DNA from: Sphingobacterium thalpophilum | Lineage (GTDB): Bacteria; Bacteroidota; Bacteroidia; Flavobacteriales; Flavobacteriaceae | Assembly (NCBI GenBank): GCA_943328865.2 | Contig: CALQBR020000100.1 | Location: 1 to 5,998 of the forward strand | Reading direction: 5' to 3' | Length of the DNA stretch: 5,998 bases | The notes under the pieces: generated by a model | Told to the model about the DNA's origin: nothing | Seen by the model: only the letters and a program-made list of their open reading frames with translations | Databases searched by the model: none | Shown: piece by piece, positions 1-5,548 of the stretch | Layout: every line of letters starts with the position of its first letter | How positions within the stretch are numbered: position 1 is the first letter of the stretch | Translations under genes and position numbers: made by a program

Positions 1-196
1 ATAATTCCTTCGGTCAAAATGATAGCTATATCGGTTTCTCCATTGCGAAGCATCTCACACATTTTTCCAGTTCCTTCTGGCACATCAGTCCATTGCAGGT
101 CAATATTTTTCGATGTAAATGCGTTGTTTTCAATACTTAAATGCCATGGAAGATTGAAATGTTCTGGAACCCCAGCTATTTTTATTGTTGTCATAA
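1..196 (-). CDS. PBP2-type substrate-binding protein, N-terminal part (3' end outside window)
   Basis: The first 65 codons are visible, read leftwards from an ATG at 196; the rest lies beyond the left edge. The protein opens MTTIKIAGVPEHFNLPWHLS, and a later stretch reads EGTGKMCEMLRNGETDIAIILTEGI. This matches the start of NMT1/THI5-like and Ca3427-like type 2 periplasmic-binding folds: a first beta strand, the G-V-P-E-H-F-N-L-P-W segment, then a region rich in G-T-G and ending in D-I-A-I, which in this fold lies at the ligand cleft. There is no signal peptide or lipobox, because the fold begins directly after the initiator Met. The product is therefore probably cytosolic, which is unusual for a transporter binding protein but typical of this stand-alone subgroup. 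The ligand is unknown. It lies 72 bp downstream of the nucleoside phosphorylase on the same strand. The family call is fairly sure; the function is not. Confidence 0.7.
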
Positions 197-250
197 TTAA
201 AAAGTGTTGTTTTTAAGATGCTTTTAAATTTCAAATAAGATGGATGGATG

Positions 251-273
251 AATAAATCTTATACAGATTTATT
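251..273 (-). terminator. AT-rich hairpin overlapping the phosphorylase stop codon
   Basis: AATAAATCT (251-259) is a perfect 9-bp inverted repeat with AGATTTATT (265-273), with a 5-nt loop. The phosphorylase TAA stop (269-271) lies inside the stem. There is no T tract after the stem on the minus strand, where CATCCATCCATC follows. It may act as a weak terminator or protect the 3' end of the transcript, but an AT-only stem this short could arise by chance. Confidence 0.3.
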
Positions 274-1138
274 CAGTCAATTTTCGCAATGTGTAGGCAA
301 TTAATTCATCAACTGCTTTGTAAGGATCTTCGCTAAAATTTCCTGAGGCTCTATTGGCGATAATAGCGTTTAATGACAAACAATGGTGTCCTAAAAGTTT
401 ACCTAGGCCATAAATAGCGGCTGTTTCCATCTCAAGATTGGTAATTCTTTGATTGTCAAACACAAAGTGATCCATTTTTGAATTTAAAACATCGTCCTGA
501 ATATCCAAACGCAGCACCCGACCTTGAGGCCCATAAAATCCACCTGCTGTTGCGGTAATTCCCTTGTGCATTTCTTCGCTTTCGATTCGTCTTTCAAGTG
601 TTTCCGAACAAGCAATGATATACGGTTTTCCTTTTCGTAAATCCCAATTGGTTTGCGTCATAAAAGTTTCTTCCATAACAGGATTGGAAACTGCATCAAT
701 TAAGTAGGAGCGAAGCATATTGTCTAATCCCAATCCGAATTTAGACAATACAAAACTATCTATAGGAATATCAGCATGCAAGGATCCCGAGGTTCCAATT
801 CGAATGATATTCAAGGAGGTAAGAGATGCTTTAATTTGTCTGGTTTGTAAATCAATATTGACCAAAGCATCTAATTCATTCATTACAATATCAATATTAT
901 CTGGCCCAATTCCAGTGGAGATAACCGTAATTCGTTTGCCATTCAACGAGCCGGTTTGTGTTTTGAATTCTCTTTTTTGGGTAGAGAATTCAATGCTGTC
1001 GAAAAACTGGGTTATTTTTTCTACCCGATTTTGGTCACCGACAAAGATAATATCGTGTGCAATATGTTCTGGTTTTAAATTCAAATGGTAGACACTGCCA
1101 TCGGGATTTAGAATTAATTCAGATGATTTTAGAGACAT
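269..1138 (-). CDS. uridine phosphorylase-like nucleoside phosphorylase
   Basis: This 289-residue protein belongs to the PNP/UDP phosphorylase family (phosphorolysis of a nucleoside to free base and ribose-1-phosphate, pyrimidine or purine salvage, cytosol). It aligns by eye with Escherichia coli Udp along its length. His18 sits in YHLNL, like Udp FHLGL. G34-D35-x-x-R38 and R56 in REF match phosphate-site positions. STGIG spans 74-78, and RIGTSG at 113-118 holds R113 and T116. FYGPQGR at 201-207 carries Q205 and R207, the equivalents of the uracil-binding Gln and Arg of Udp. NLEMETA at 234-240 gives the ribose-binding Met-Glu, and NRASGN starts at 262. The Gln/Arg pair favours uridine phosphorylase over purine nucleoside phosphorylase. 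It is about 35 residues longer than E. coli Udp, part of this being an N-terminal extension. No TAnnTTTG element is visible just upstream, and the gap to the YciH gene is only 51 bp, so co-transcription with that gene is likely. Confidence 0.87.
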   Translation of the reverse strand: MSLKSSELILNPDGSVYHLNLKPEHIAHDIIFVGDQNRVEKITQFFDSIEFSTQKREFKTQTGSLNGKRITVISTGIGPDNIDIVMNELDALVNIDLQTRQIKASLTSLNIIRIGTSGSLHADIPIDSFVLSKFGLGLDNMLRSYLIDAVSNPVMEETFMTQTNWDLRKGKPYIIACSETLERRIESEEMHKGITATAGGFYGPQGRVLRLDIQDDVLNSKMDHFVFDNQRITNLEMETAAIYGLGKLLGHHCLSLNAIIANRASGNFSEDPYKAVDELIAYTLRKLTE

Positions 1139-1189
1139 TTTGTAGGTTTAGAAATTCAATAAATAGATTTTAAAATAGCCTTCAAACAA

Positions 1190-1540
1190 TCAGCCTCCAA
1201 CACGTTTAACTGGGTACCCTTCGGTTTGTAGAATTTGCATGACTTTGTCTCGAAAATTTCCTTGAATGATGATTTCGTTGTCTTTTACAGCACCACCCAC
1301 GCCACATTTGGTTTTAAGGATTTTTCCTAATGATTTTAAATCTTCTTCATTACCTTTAAATCCCTTGATAATCGTAGCTACTTTACCGCCTCGATTTTTT
1401 TTATCCAAGTGCGCTTCGAGTCTTTGTTGATTGGGTGCTAGGGTTTCTTCGGAATCTTCATTGGAGTTAAAATCGAAATTTTCATTGGTTGAGAAAACAA
1501 ACCCTCCTAAATCTTCTAAGCTGCTTATTTTTTTTGCCAT
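1190..1540 (-). CDS. yciH: YciH/SUI1-family translation initiation factor
   Basis: This 116-residue protein has a C-terminal SUI1 (eIF1-like) domain at about residues 40-116. Visible marks are NRGGKVATIIKGF (49-61), the K-T-K-C-G-V-G-G turn (76-83), the strand NEIIIQGNF (88-96), and the terminal GYPVKRVGG. Bacterial YciH proteins resemble eukaryotic eIF1 and are thought to influence start-site fidelity or act as stress-related translation inhibitors; their exact role is unsettled. The start was set at the ATG ending at 1540 (MAKKISSLEDLGGFVFST), which gives the usual family length. The open frame continues upstream to an ATG at 1570 and a TTG at 1573, but those codons lie in or beside the hairpin that ends the upstream oxygenase gene, and the added residues do not look conserved. 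The N-terminal 38 residues are acidic and probably flexible. The gaps are 73 bp to the oxygenase stop and 51 bp to the phosphorylase start. Confidence 0.88.
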   Translation of the reverse strand: MAKKISSLEDLGGFVFSTNENFDFNSNEDSEETLAPNQQRLEAHLDKKNRGGKVATIIKGFKGNEEDLKSLGKILKTKCGVGGAVKDNEIIIQGNFRDKVMQILQTEGYPVKRVGG

Positions 1541-1562
1541 TCTTTTTAGCTGTAAAATTGAA

Positions 1563-1593
1563 AAAGACATCAAGCTTAAAACCCAATGTCTTT
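1563..1593 (-). terminator. hairpin downstream of the oxygenase gene
   Basis: AAAGACAT (1563-1570) pairs perfectly with ATGTCTTT (1586-1593) around a 15-nt loop. Read on the minus strand, it begins 20 bp after the oxygenase stop codon, and the 3' arm runs into TCTTTTTC, a short T tract. That is the arrangement of a modest intrinsic terminator or attenuator ahead of the YciH gene. The long loop and low GC content make it weak. Confidence 0.4.
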
Positions 1594-1613
1594 AAAAAAT
1601 ATAAAAATAACTA

Positions 1614-2564
1614 TTATTTTTTGATTAGTCCCAAATCAATCAATCTTTCATACAAGAATTCTCCAGCAGAAATTGCCTCGTATTTTTTTGGATTTTGCTC
1701 ATCAACGCAATTCTCAAGGCAATCCAGTTTCATATCACTAACAGGATGCATAAAGAAAGGAATTGAATATCTGGAAGTACCCCATGATTCCCGAGGAGGA
1801 TTCACCACTTGGTGTATGGTAGATTTTAATTTGTTATTGGTATGTCGCGAAAGCATATCCCCAACATTAATAACCAATTCATCCGGTGCTGCAATGGCAT
1901 CGATCCATTCGCCATTGTGATTTTGAACTTGTAAACCTCTTCCTTGCGCACCCATTAATAGCGTTATCAAATTAATGTCTCCATGAGCTGCAGCACGAAT
2001 CGCATTTTTAGGTTCCGATGTGATAGGCGGATAATGAATGGGTCTGAGAATGGAGTTCCCTTCGTAGGCATAGGCGTCAAAATAAAATTCATCCAAACCA
2101 AGATATAAGGCTAAAGCCCTAAGCACATAAACACCTGTTTTTTCTAGCATTTGATAGGTTTCTTTTCCTACTGTATTAAATCGAGGTAATTCTTTGACTT
2201 CAAGATTATCAGGATATTCTGAGGCGTATTGGGAGTCTTTATCCACATATTGTCCAAAATGCCAAAACTCTTTTAAATCTCCTTCTTTCCTGCCTTTTGC
2301 ATGTTCTTTACCAAAAGAAACATAGCCTCTTTGACCGCCAATTTCGGGATTTTCATAGCGGCTTTTGATTTCCAAAGGCAAAGAGAAAAAATTTCTAATT
2401 TCACCATACAATTCATCTACCAATTGGTCTTCTAAAAAGTGTCCTTTTAGAGCAACAAAACCAATATCTTCAAATGCATTTCCAATTTCAGTTACAAATT
2501 TTTGTTTGCGTTCGGGTTCGTTTGAAAGGAAATCGCGTAAGTCAACACTAGGAATATTTTGCAT
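1614..2564 (-). CDS. isopenicillin N synthase-like Fe(II)/2-oxoglutarate oxygenase
   Basis: This 316-residue soluble enzyme has the plant-type/IPNS-type dioxygenase architecture. The N-terminal DIOX_N region runs from about residue 4 (IPSVDL) to 120 and includes FEDIGFVALKGH (31-42) and QRGY (78-81). The C-terminal jelly roll spans about 170-280. The iron triad is complete: H194-x-D196 in AHGDINLITLL, and H251 in TIHQVVNPP. R265-x-S267 in SRYSIPFF is the usual pair that binds the 2-oxoglutarate carboxylate, or the substrate carboxylate in IPNS itself. NVGDML (233-238) is the conserved turn before the distal His. The enzyme should therefore be catalytically competent, but the substrate is unknown. 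No peptide synthetase or other beta-lactam gene is nearby, so a penicillin role is unlikely. The gene heads the minus-strand group and is divergent from the E1 gene, with its own candidate promoter. The family is sure; the reaction is not. Confidence 0.85.
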   Translation of the reverse strand: MQNIPSVDLRDFLSNEPERKQKFVTEIGNAFEDIGFVALKGHFLEDQLVDELYGEIRNFFSLPLEIKSRYENPEIGGQRGYVSFGKEHAKGRKEGDLKEFWHFGQYVDKDSQYASEYPDNLEVKELPRFNTVGKETYQMLEKTGVYVLRALALYLGLDEFYFDAYAYEGNSILRPIHYPPITSEPKNAIRAAAHGDINLITLLMGAQGRGLQVQNHNGEWIDAIAAPDELVINVGDMLSRHTNNKLKSTIHQVVNPPRESWGTSRYSIPFFMHPVSDMKLDCLENCVDEQNPKKYEAISAGEFLYERLIDLGLIKK

Positions 2565-2612
2565 AAAATGACTAATTAGGGATGATTTTTAAGAAGTAAA
2601 GCCTTTTGAAGA

Positions 2613-2620
2613 CAAATGTA
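2613..2620 (-). promoter_or_regulatory. candidate Bacteroidota -7 element for the oxygenase gene
   Basis: Read on the minus strand this is TACATTTG, a full match to the TAnnTTTG -7 consensus of Bacteroidota. It would start transcription near 2606 and give a leader of about 40 nt before the ATG at 2564. No clear TTTG -33 element is visible at the right distance, so the call rests on one element and its position. Confidence 0.42.
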
Positions 2621-2639
2621 TCGAATATTTTTAATTGGG

Positions 2640-2680
2640 AATTTTAAAAGTTATCAACAGGTCAAAAACCAATTTTAAAA
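2640..2680. repeat. pair of identical 10-mers in the divergent promoter region
   Basis: AATTTTAAAA occurs at 2640-2649 and again at 2671-2680, a 31-bp centre-to-centre distance, close to three helical turns. Each copy contains the palindrome TTTTAAAA. One copy lies 19 bp upstream of the oxygenase -7 element and the other 25 bp upstream of the E1 -7 element. They could be operators for a shared regulator or UP-like A/T tracts. The region is so AT-rich that chance recurrence is a real possibility. Confidence 0.3.
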
Positions 2681-2705
2681 TAAGAAGAAACGGTTATTTT
2701 TTTTA

Positions 2706-2713
2706 TACTTTTG
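2706..2713 (+). promoter_or_regulatory. candidate Bacteroidota -7 element for the E1 gene
   Basis: TACTTTTG is a full match to TAnnTTTG. It would place the transcription start near 2720 and leave a leader of about 30 nt before the ATG at 2751. A good TTTG -33 box is not seen about 20 bp upstream, where the sequence is A-rich. As is common in this phylum, there is no strong Shine-Dalgarno; the bases before the start are A-rich (AAGAATAACT). Confidence 0.45.
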
Positions 2714-2750
2714 ATGGCATAAAAAAAATATTCATTTAGCAAGAATAACT

Positions 2751-4727
2751 ATGAATTTCGATAGAAAAAATCTGACTGACGAAACCTTATTAGATTTATA
2801 TAAAAGAATACTGAAGCCCCGATTAATAGAGGAGAAAATGTTAATTCTAATCCGTCAAGGAAAAGTGTCAAAATGGTTTTCAGGAATTGGTCAAGAAGCT
2901 ATTGCTGTTGGTATTACTGCTGTTTTAGATAAAGACGAGTACATTTTGCCAATGCACCGAAATTTAGGCGTGTTTACTGGTAGGGACATTCCATTGTACC
3001 GTTTGTTTTCGCAATGGCAAGGGAAAGCCAGTGGTTTCACCAAAGGACGCGACCGATCTTTTCATTTTGGAACACAAGAATATAAAATTATTGGAATGAT
3101 TTCGCACTTAGGCCCTCAATTGGGTGTAGCTGACGGAATTGCTTTAGCCAATAAATTAAAGAAAAACGGAAAAGTAACGGCTGTTTTTACAGGTGAAGGA
3201 GCTACTAGTGAAGGCGATTTTCATGAAGCATTGAATATTGCATCGGTATGGGAATTGCCTGTACTCTTTGTTATTGAAAATAATGGTTACGGACTTTCAA
3301 CACCAACTAATGAACAATACCGTTGTGAAAATTTAGCCGATAAAGGAATTGGTTACGGTATGGAAAGCCATATTGTAGATGGAAATAACATTTTGGAGGT
3401 GTACCATTTATTATCTGAATTAAAAGCGTCTATGATAGAAAGACCGCGTCCTGTCTTATTGGAATTCAAAACATTCCGCATGCGTGGCCATGAAGAGGCG
3501 AGTGGTACCAAATATGTTCCTCAGGAATTAATGGACCTTTGGGCAATTAAAGATCCTGTGGATAATTTTAGAAAGTATTTAATCGAAAACAATATTCTGA
3601 AAGTTGATTTTGATGACGCTTTGCATAGCGAAATTAAAAAAGAAATTGACGATCATTTACTTATTGCGAACAGTGAGGCTGAAATCAAAGCTACTTATAG
3701 CGAAGAACTAAATGATGTTTACAAACCCTATGTATTTGAGGATTATAAGCCTTCAGGTAAAACAGAAAATATTCGCTATATTGATGCTGTTTCAGAAGGT
3801 TTGAGACAATCTATGGAACGCCACGACAATTTGGTTATTATGGGGCAAGACATTGCCGAATATGGTGGTGCTTTTAAAATTACCGATGGTTTTGTTGCTC
3901 AATTTGGTACTGCACGTGTTCGTAACACCCCAATTTGCGAAAGTGCCGTTGTTTCTGCCGCAATGGGTTTGTCTATCAATGGCCATAAAGCAATTGTAGA
4001 AATGCAATTTGCTGATTTTGTTTCCACTGGATTCAACCCAATCGTAAATTTATTGGCTAAATCGCATTACCGATGGTTAGAAAAAGCCGATATAGTCGTG
4101 CGAATGCCTTGTGGTGGTGGTACGCAAGCCGGTCCTTTCCATTCACAAACCAACGAAGCCTGGTTTACCAAAACGCCTGGTTTAAAAGTGGTTTATCCAG
4201 CATTTCCTTATGATGTCAAAGGACTTTTGAATGCTTCTATCAATGATCCGAATCCAGTGATGTTTTTTGAACACAAACAATTATATAGAAGCATGTCGCA
4301 AGACGTACCTCAAGATTATTATACTTTACCATTAGGAAAAGCATCCCTATTGAAAGAAGGAAATGAGGTCACCATCATTGCTTTTGGAGCAGCTGTGCAT
4401 TGGGCCTTGGAAACATTAGGTAAAAACCCTACTATATCCGCAGATTTATTGGATTTAAGAACCTTACAGCCTTTGGATACAGAAGCGATTTATGCCTCTG
4501 CAAAGAAAACGGGTAAAGTTATTATTTATCAGGAAGATTCTATGTTTGGTGGTGTTGCCAGTGATATTTCGGCACTGATAATGGAGAATTGTTTCGAATA
4601 CTTAGATGCTCCTGTAAAACGAGTGTCGAGTTTAGATTCTCCAATTCCTTTTACTAAAGCTTTGGAAGATCAATATTTACCTAAAGGAAGATTTGAAACA
4701 GATTTAAAAGAATTGATGGCTTATTAA
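2751..4727 (+). CDS. fused alpha-beta E1 of a branched-chain 2-oxoacid dehydrogenase-type complex
   Basis: This 658-residue thiamin diphosphate enzyme carries both E1 subunits in one chain. The alpha part (about 1-325) has GIGQEA (45-50), LPMHR (66-70), and the ThDP/Mg motif from GEGATSEGD (148-156) to the N-N-G-Y at 177-180. GEG in place of GDG is also seen in mitochondrial BCKDH E1-alpha. The beta part (about 340-658) has the catalytic Glu397 in TPICESAV, QFADF (419-423), GPFHSQ (461-466) with H464, and a C-terminal transketolase-like domain from about 530, including DLLDLRTLQPLD and YQEDSMFGGVASD. The expected reaction is oxidative decarboxylation of a 2-oxo acid and acyl transfer to the lipoyl group of E2. 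No E2 or E3 gene is in the window. The linker at about 283-340 is acidic and lysine-rich. Pyruvate or acetoin as substrate cannot be excluded. The gene appears monocistronic, with its own promoter and terminator. Confidence 0.88.
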   Translation: MNFDRKNLTDETLLDLYKRILKPRLIEEKMLILIRQGKVSKWFSGIGQEAIAVGITAVLDKDEYILPMHRNLGVFTGRDIPLYRLFSQWQGKASGFTKGRDRSFHFGTQEYKIIGMISHLGPQLGVADGIALANKLKKNGKVTAVFTGEGATSEGDFHEALNIASVWELPVLFVIENNGYGLSTPTNEQYRCENLADKGIGYGMESHIVDGNNILEVYHLLSELKASMIERPRPVLLEFKTFRMRGHEEASGTKYVPQELMDLWAIKDPVDNFRKYLIENNILKVDFDDALHSEIKKEIDDHLLIANSEAEIKATYSEELNDVYKPYVFEDYKPSGKTENIRYIDAVSEGLRQSMERHDNLVIMGQDIAEYGGAFKITDGFVAQFGTARVRNTPICESAVVSAAMGLSINGHKAIVEMQFADFVSTGFNPIVNLLAKSHYRWLEKADIVVRMPCGGGTQAGPFHSQTNEAWFTKTPGLKVVYPAFPYDVKGLLNASINDPNPVMFFEHKQLYRSMSQDVPQDYYTLPLGKASLLKEGNEVTIIAFGAAVHWALETLGKNPTISADLLDLRTLQPLDTEAIYASAKKTGKVIIYQEDSMFGGVASDISALIMENCFEYLDAPVKRVSSLDSPIPFTKALEDQYLPKGRFETDLKELMAY

Positions 4728-4747
4728 TATAAGCTTCTCCAATAAAG

Positions 4748-4777
4748 AAAGCGCCTCTCGTTTTCGAGAGGCGCTTT
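4748..4777. terminator. bidirectional intrinsic terminator between convergent genes
   Basis: AAAGCGCCTCTCG (4748-4760) pairs perfectly over 13 bp with 4765-4777 around a TTTT loop. The core is GC-rich. On the plus strand the stem ends in CTTTTATTTTG, and on the minus strand in CTTTCTTTATT, so it can end transcripts from both sides. It lies 20 bp after the E1 stop and 9 bp past the stop of the isomerase gene, filling most of the 59-bp convergent gap. Confidence 0.93.
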
Positions 4778-4786
4778 TATTTTGTA

Positions 4787-5536
4787 TTAATATTTTCCGC
4801 TCAATAATTCCCCACCAATGGCAGATTTAGCTTCAATACCTAATTTTTTCATCATTTCATAGGTAGTACAAACTGCTGCAGAGGTAACTGGAATTCCGAT
4901 TTCTTTTTGGATCAAGTCAATGGCTTCCAAAGAAGGCATTTGTACACAAGCCGAAGCAACCAAAACATCTACTCCGGTTAAATCCAATTGTTTGTAGATT
5001 TCCAATAAATTCATTGGATCTTGAGCAGCCACTTCCAAATTATCAGGAATTTCAAGCGCAATGGATTCTTTTACAATAAATCCTTGATTTTCGATATAAT
5101 CCACCACCATATCCGTTAAAGGACGCATATAAGGCGTAATGATAGAAACGGTTTTAGCATTCAATACTTTTAATCCGTTGATTAAGGCTCCTGCACTCGT
5201 TACAATAGGAGTAGGAAAATCGTTTGCAACGGTTTCTTGGTGTAAATTCACTTCTGAAACACAGTGATAACCACGACCCATACTCATAATAGCCACCAAA
5301 CAAGCATATCCCATGACATCCACATGTGCATCTGATAATTCTTGGGCACATTTTAAACTCATGGCATCCATGGCTTCGAGCTCTTCTTTAGTCACTTTTT
5401 TCATTCGCATACGACTGCTATGAAAAGTAAAACGTTCGGGTAATATGGATTCGCGAGCACGGAAGACCGCTGGTATTTCGGTTTCCATCGTTACGTTTGA
5501 GGACGGTACGATTTGTCCTATTCTAAATTTTTTCAT
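4787..5536 (-). CDS. maleate cis-trans isomerase-like protein (Asp/Glu racemase superfamily)
   Basis: This 249-residue cytosolic protein has the two-domain Asp/Glu racemase fold of maleate isomerases, which interconvert maleate and fumarate through a cysteine adduct. The five active-site positions known in NicE-type enzymes are all present at the expected spacing: N14 in PSSNVTME, C79 in GYACLVA, Y136 in TPYMRP, N166 in PDNLEV and C197 in ASACVQMPS. As I recall, Pseudomonas putida NicE numbers these N17, C82, Y139, N169 and C200, a constant offset of three. Length also fits the family (about 250). Related arylmalonate decarboxylases share the fold but use a different set of catalytic residues, so isomerase is preferred. 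The gene lies 12 bp downstream of the FAH-family gene on the same strand, so they are surely co-transcribed, and it is closed by the hairpin at 4748-4777. The true substrate could be another cis-dicarboxylate. Confidence 0.82.
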   Translation of the reverse strand: MKKFRIGQIVPSSNVTMETEIPAVFRARESILPERFTFHSSRMRMKKVTKEELEAMDAMSLKCAQELSDAHVDVMGYACLVAIMSMGRGYHCVSEVNLHQETVANDFPTPIVTSAGALINGLKVLNAKTVSIITPYMRPLTDMVVDYIENQGFIVKESIALEIPDNLEVAAQDPMNLLEIYKQLDLTGVDVLVASACVQMPSLEAIDLIQKEIGIPVTSAAVCTTYEMMKKLGIEAKSAIGGELLSGKY

Positions 5537-5548
5537 GATAAGAATATT

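Noticed and set aside
228..240. Possible TAnnTTTG-like promoter (CTTATTTG on the minus strand) for the substrate-binding protein gene
   Set aside because: It does not match the consensus at the first two positions and no -33 box was seen, so it is not listed as a feature.
239..250. Three tandem copies of GATG (GATGGATGGATG)
   Set aside because: Too few copies to call a phase-variable tract, and it lies in non-coding sequence between two genes without an obvious promoter overlap.
1541..1573. Upstream in-frame TTG (1573) and ATG (1570) as the start of the YciH-family gene
   Set aside because: They fall in or next to the hairpin that follows the oxygenase gene, and the ATG at 1540 (MAKKISSLED) gives the normal family length.
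1489..1920. Long antisense reading frame opposite the YciH and oxygenase genes
   Set aside because: Its translation resembles no family, and it lies opposite two well-supported genes and their spacer; a shadow frame.
2651..2659. TTATCAACA, one mismatch from the DnaA box TTATCCACA
   Set aside because: A single imperfect copy with no further boxes and no replication genes nearby; not evidence for an origin.
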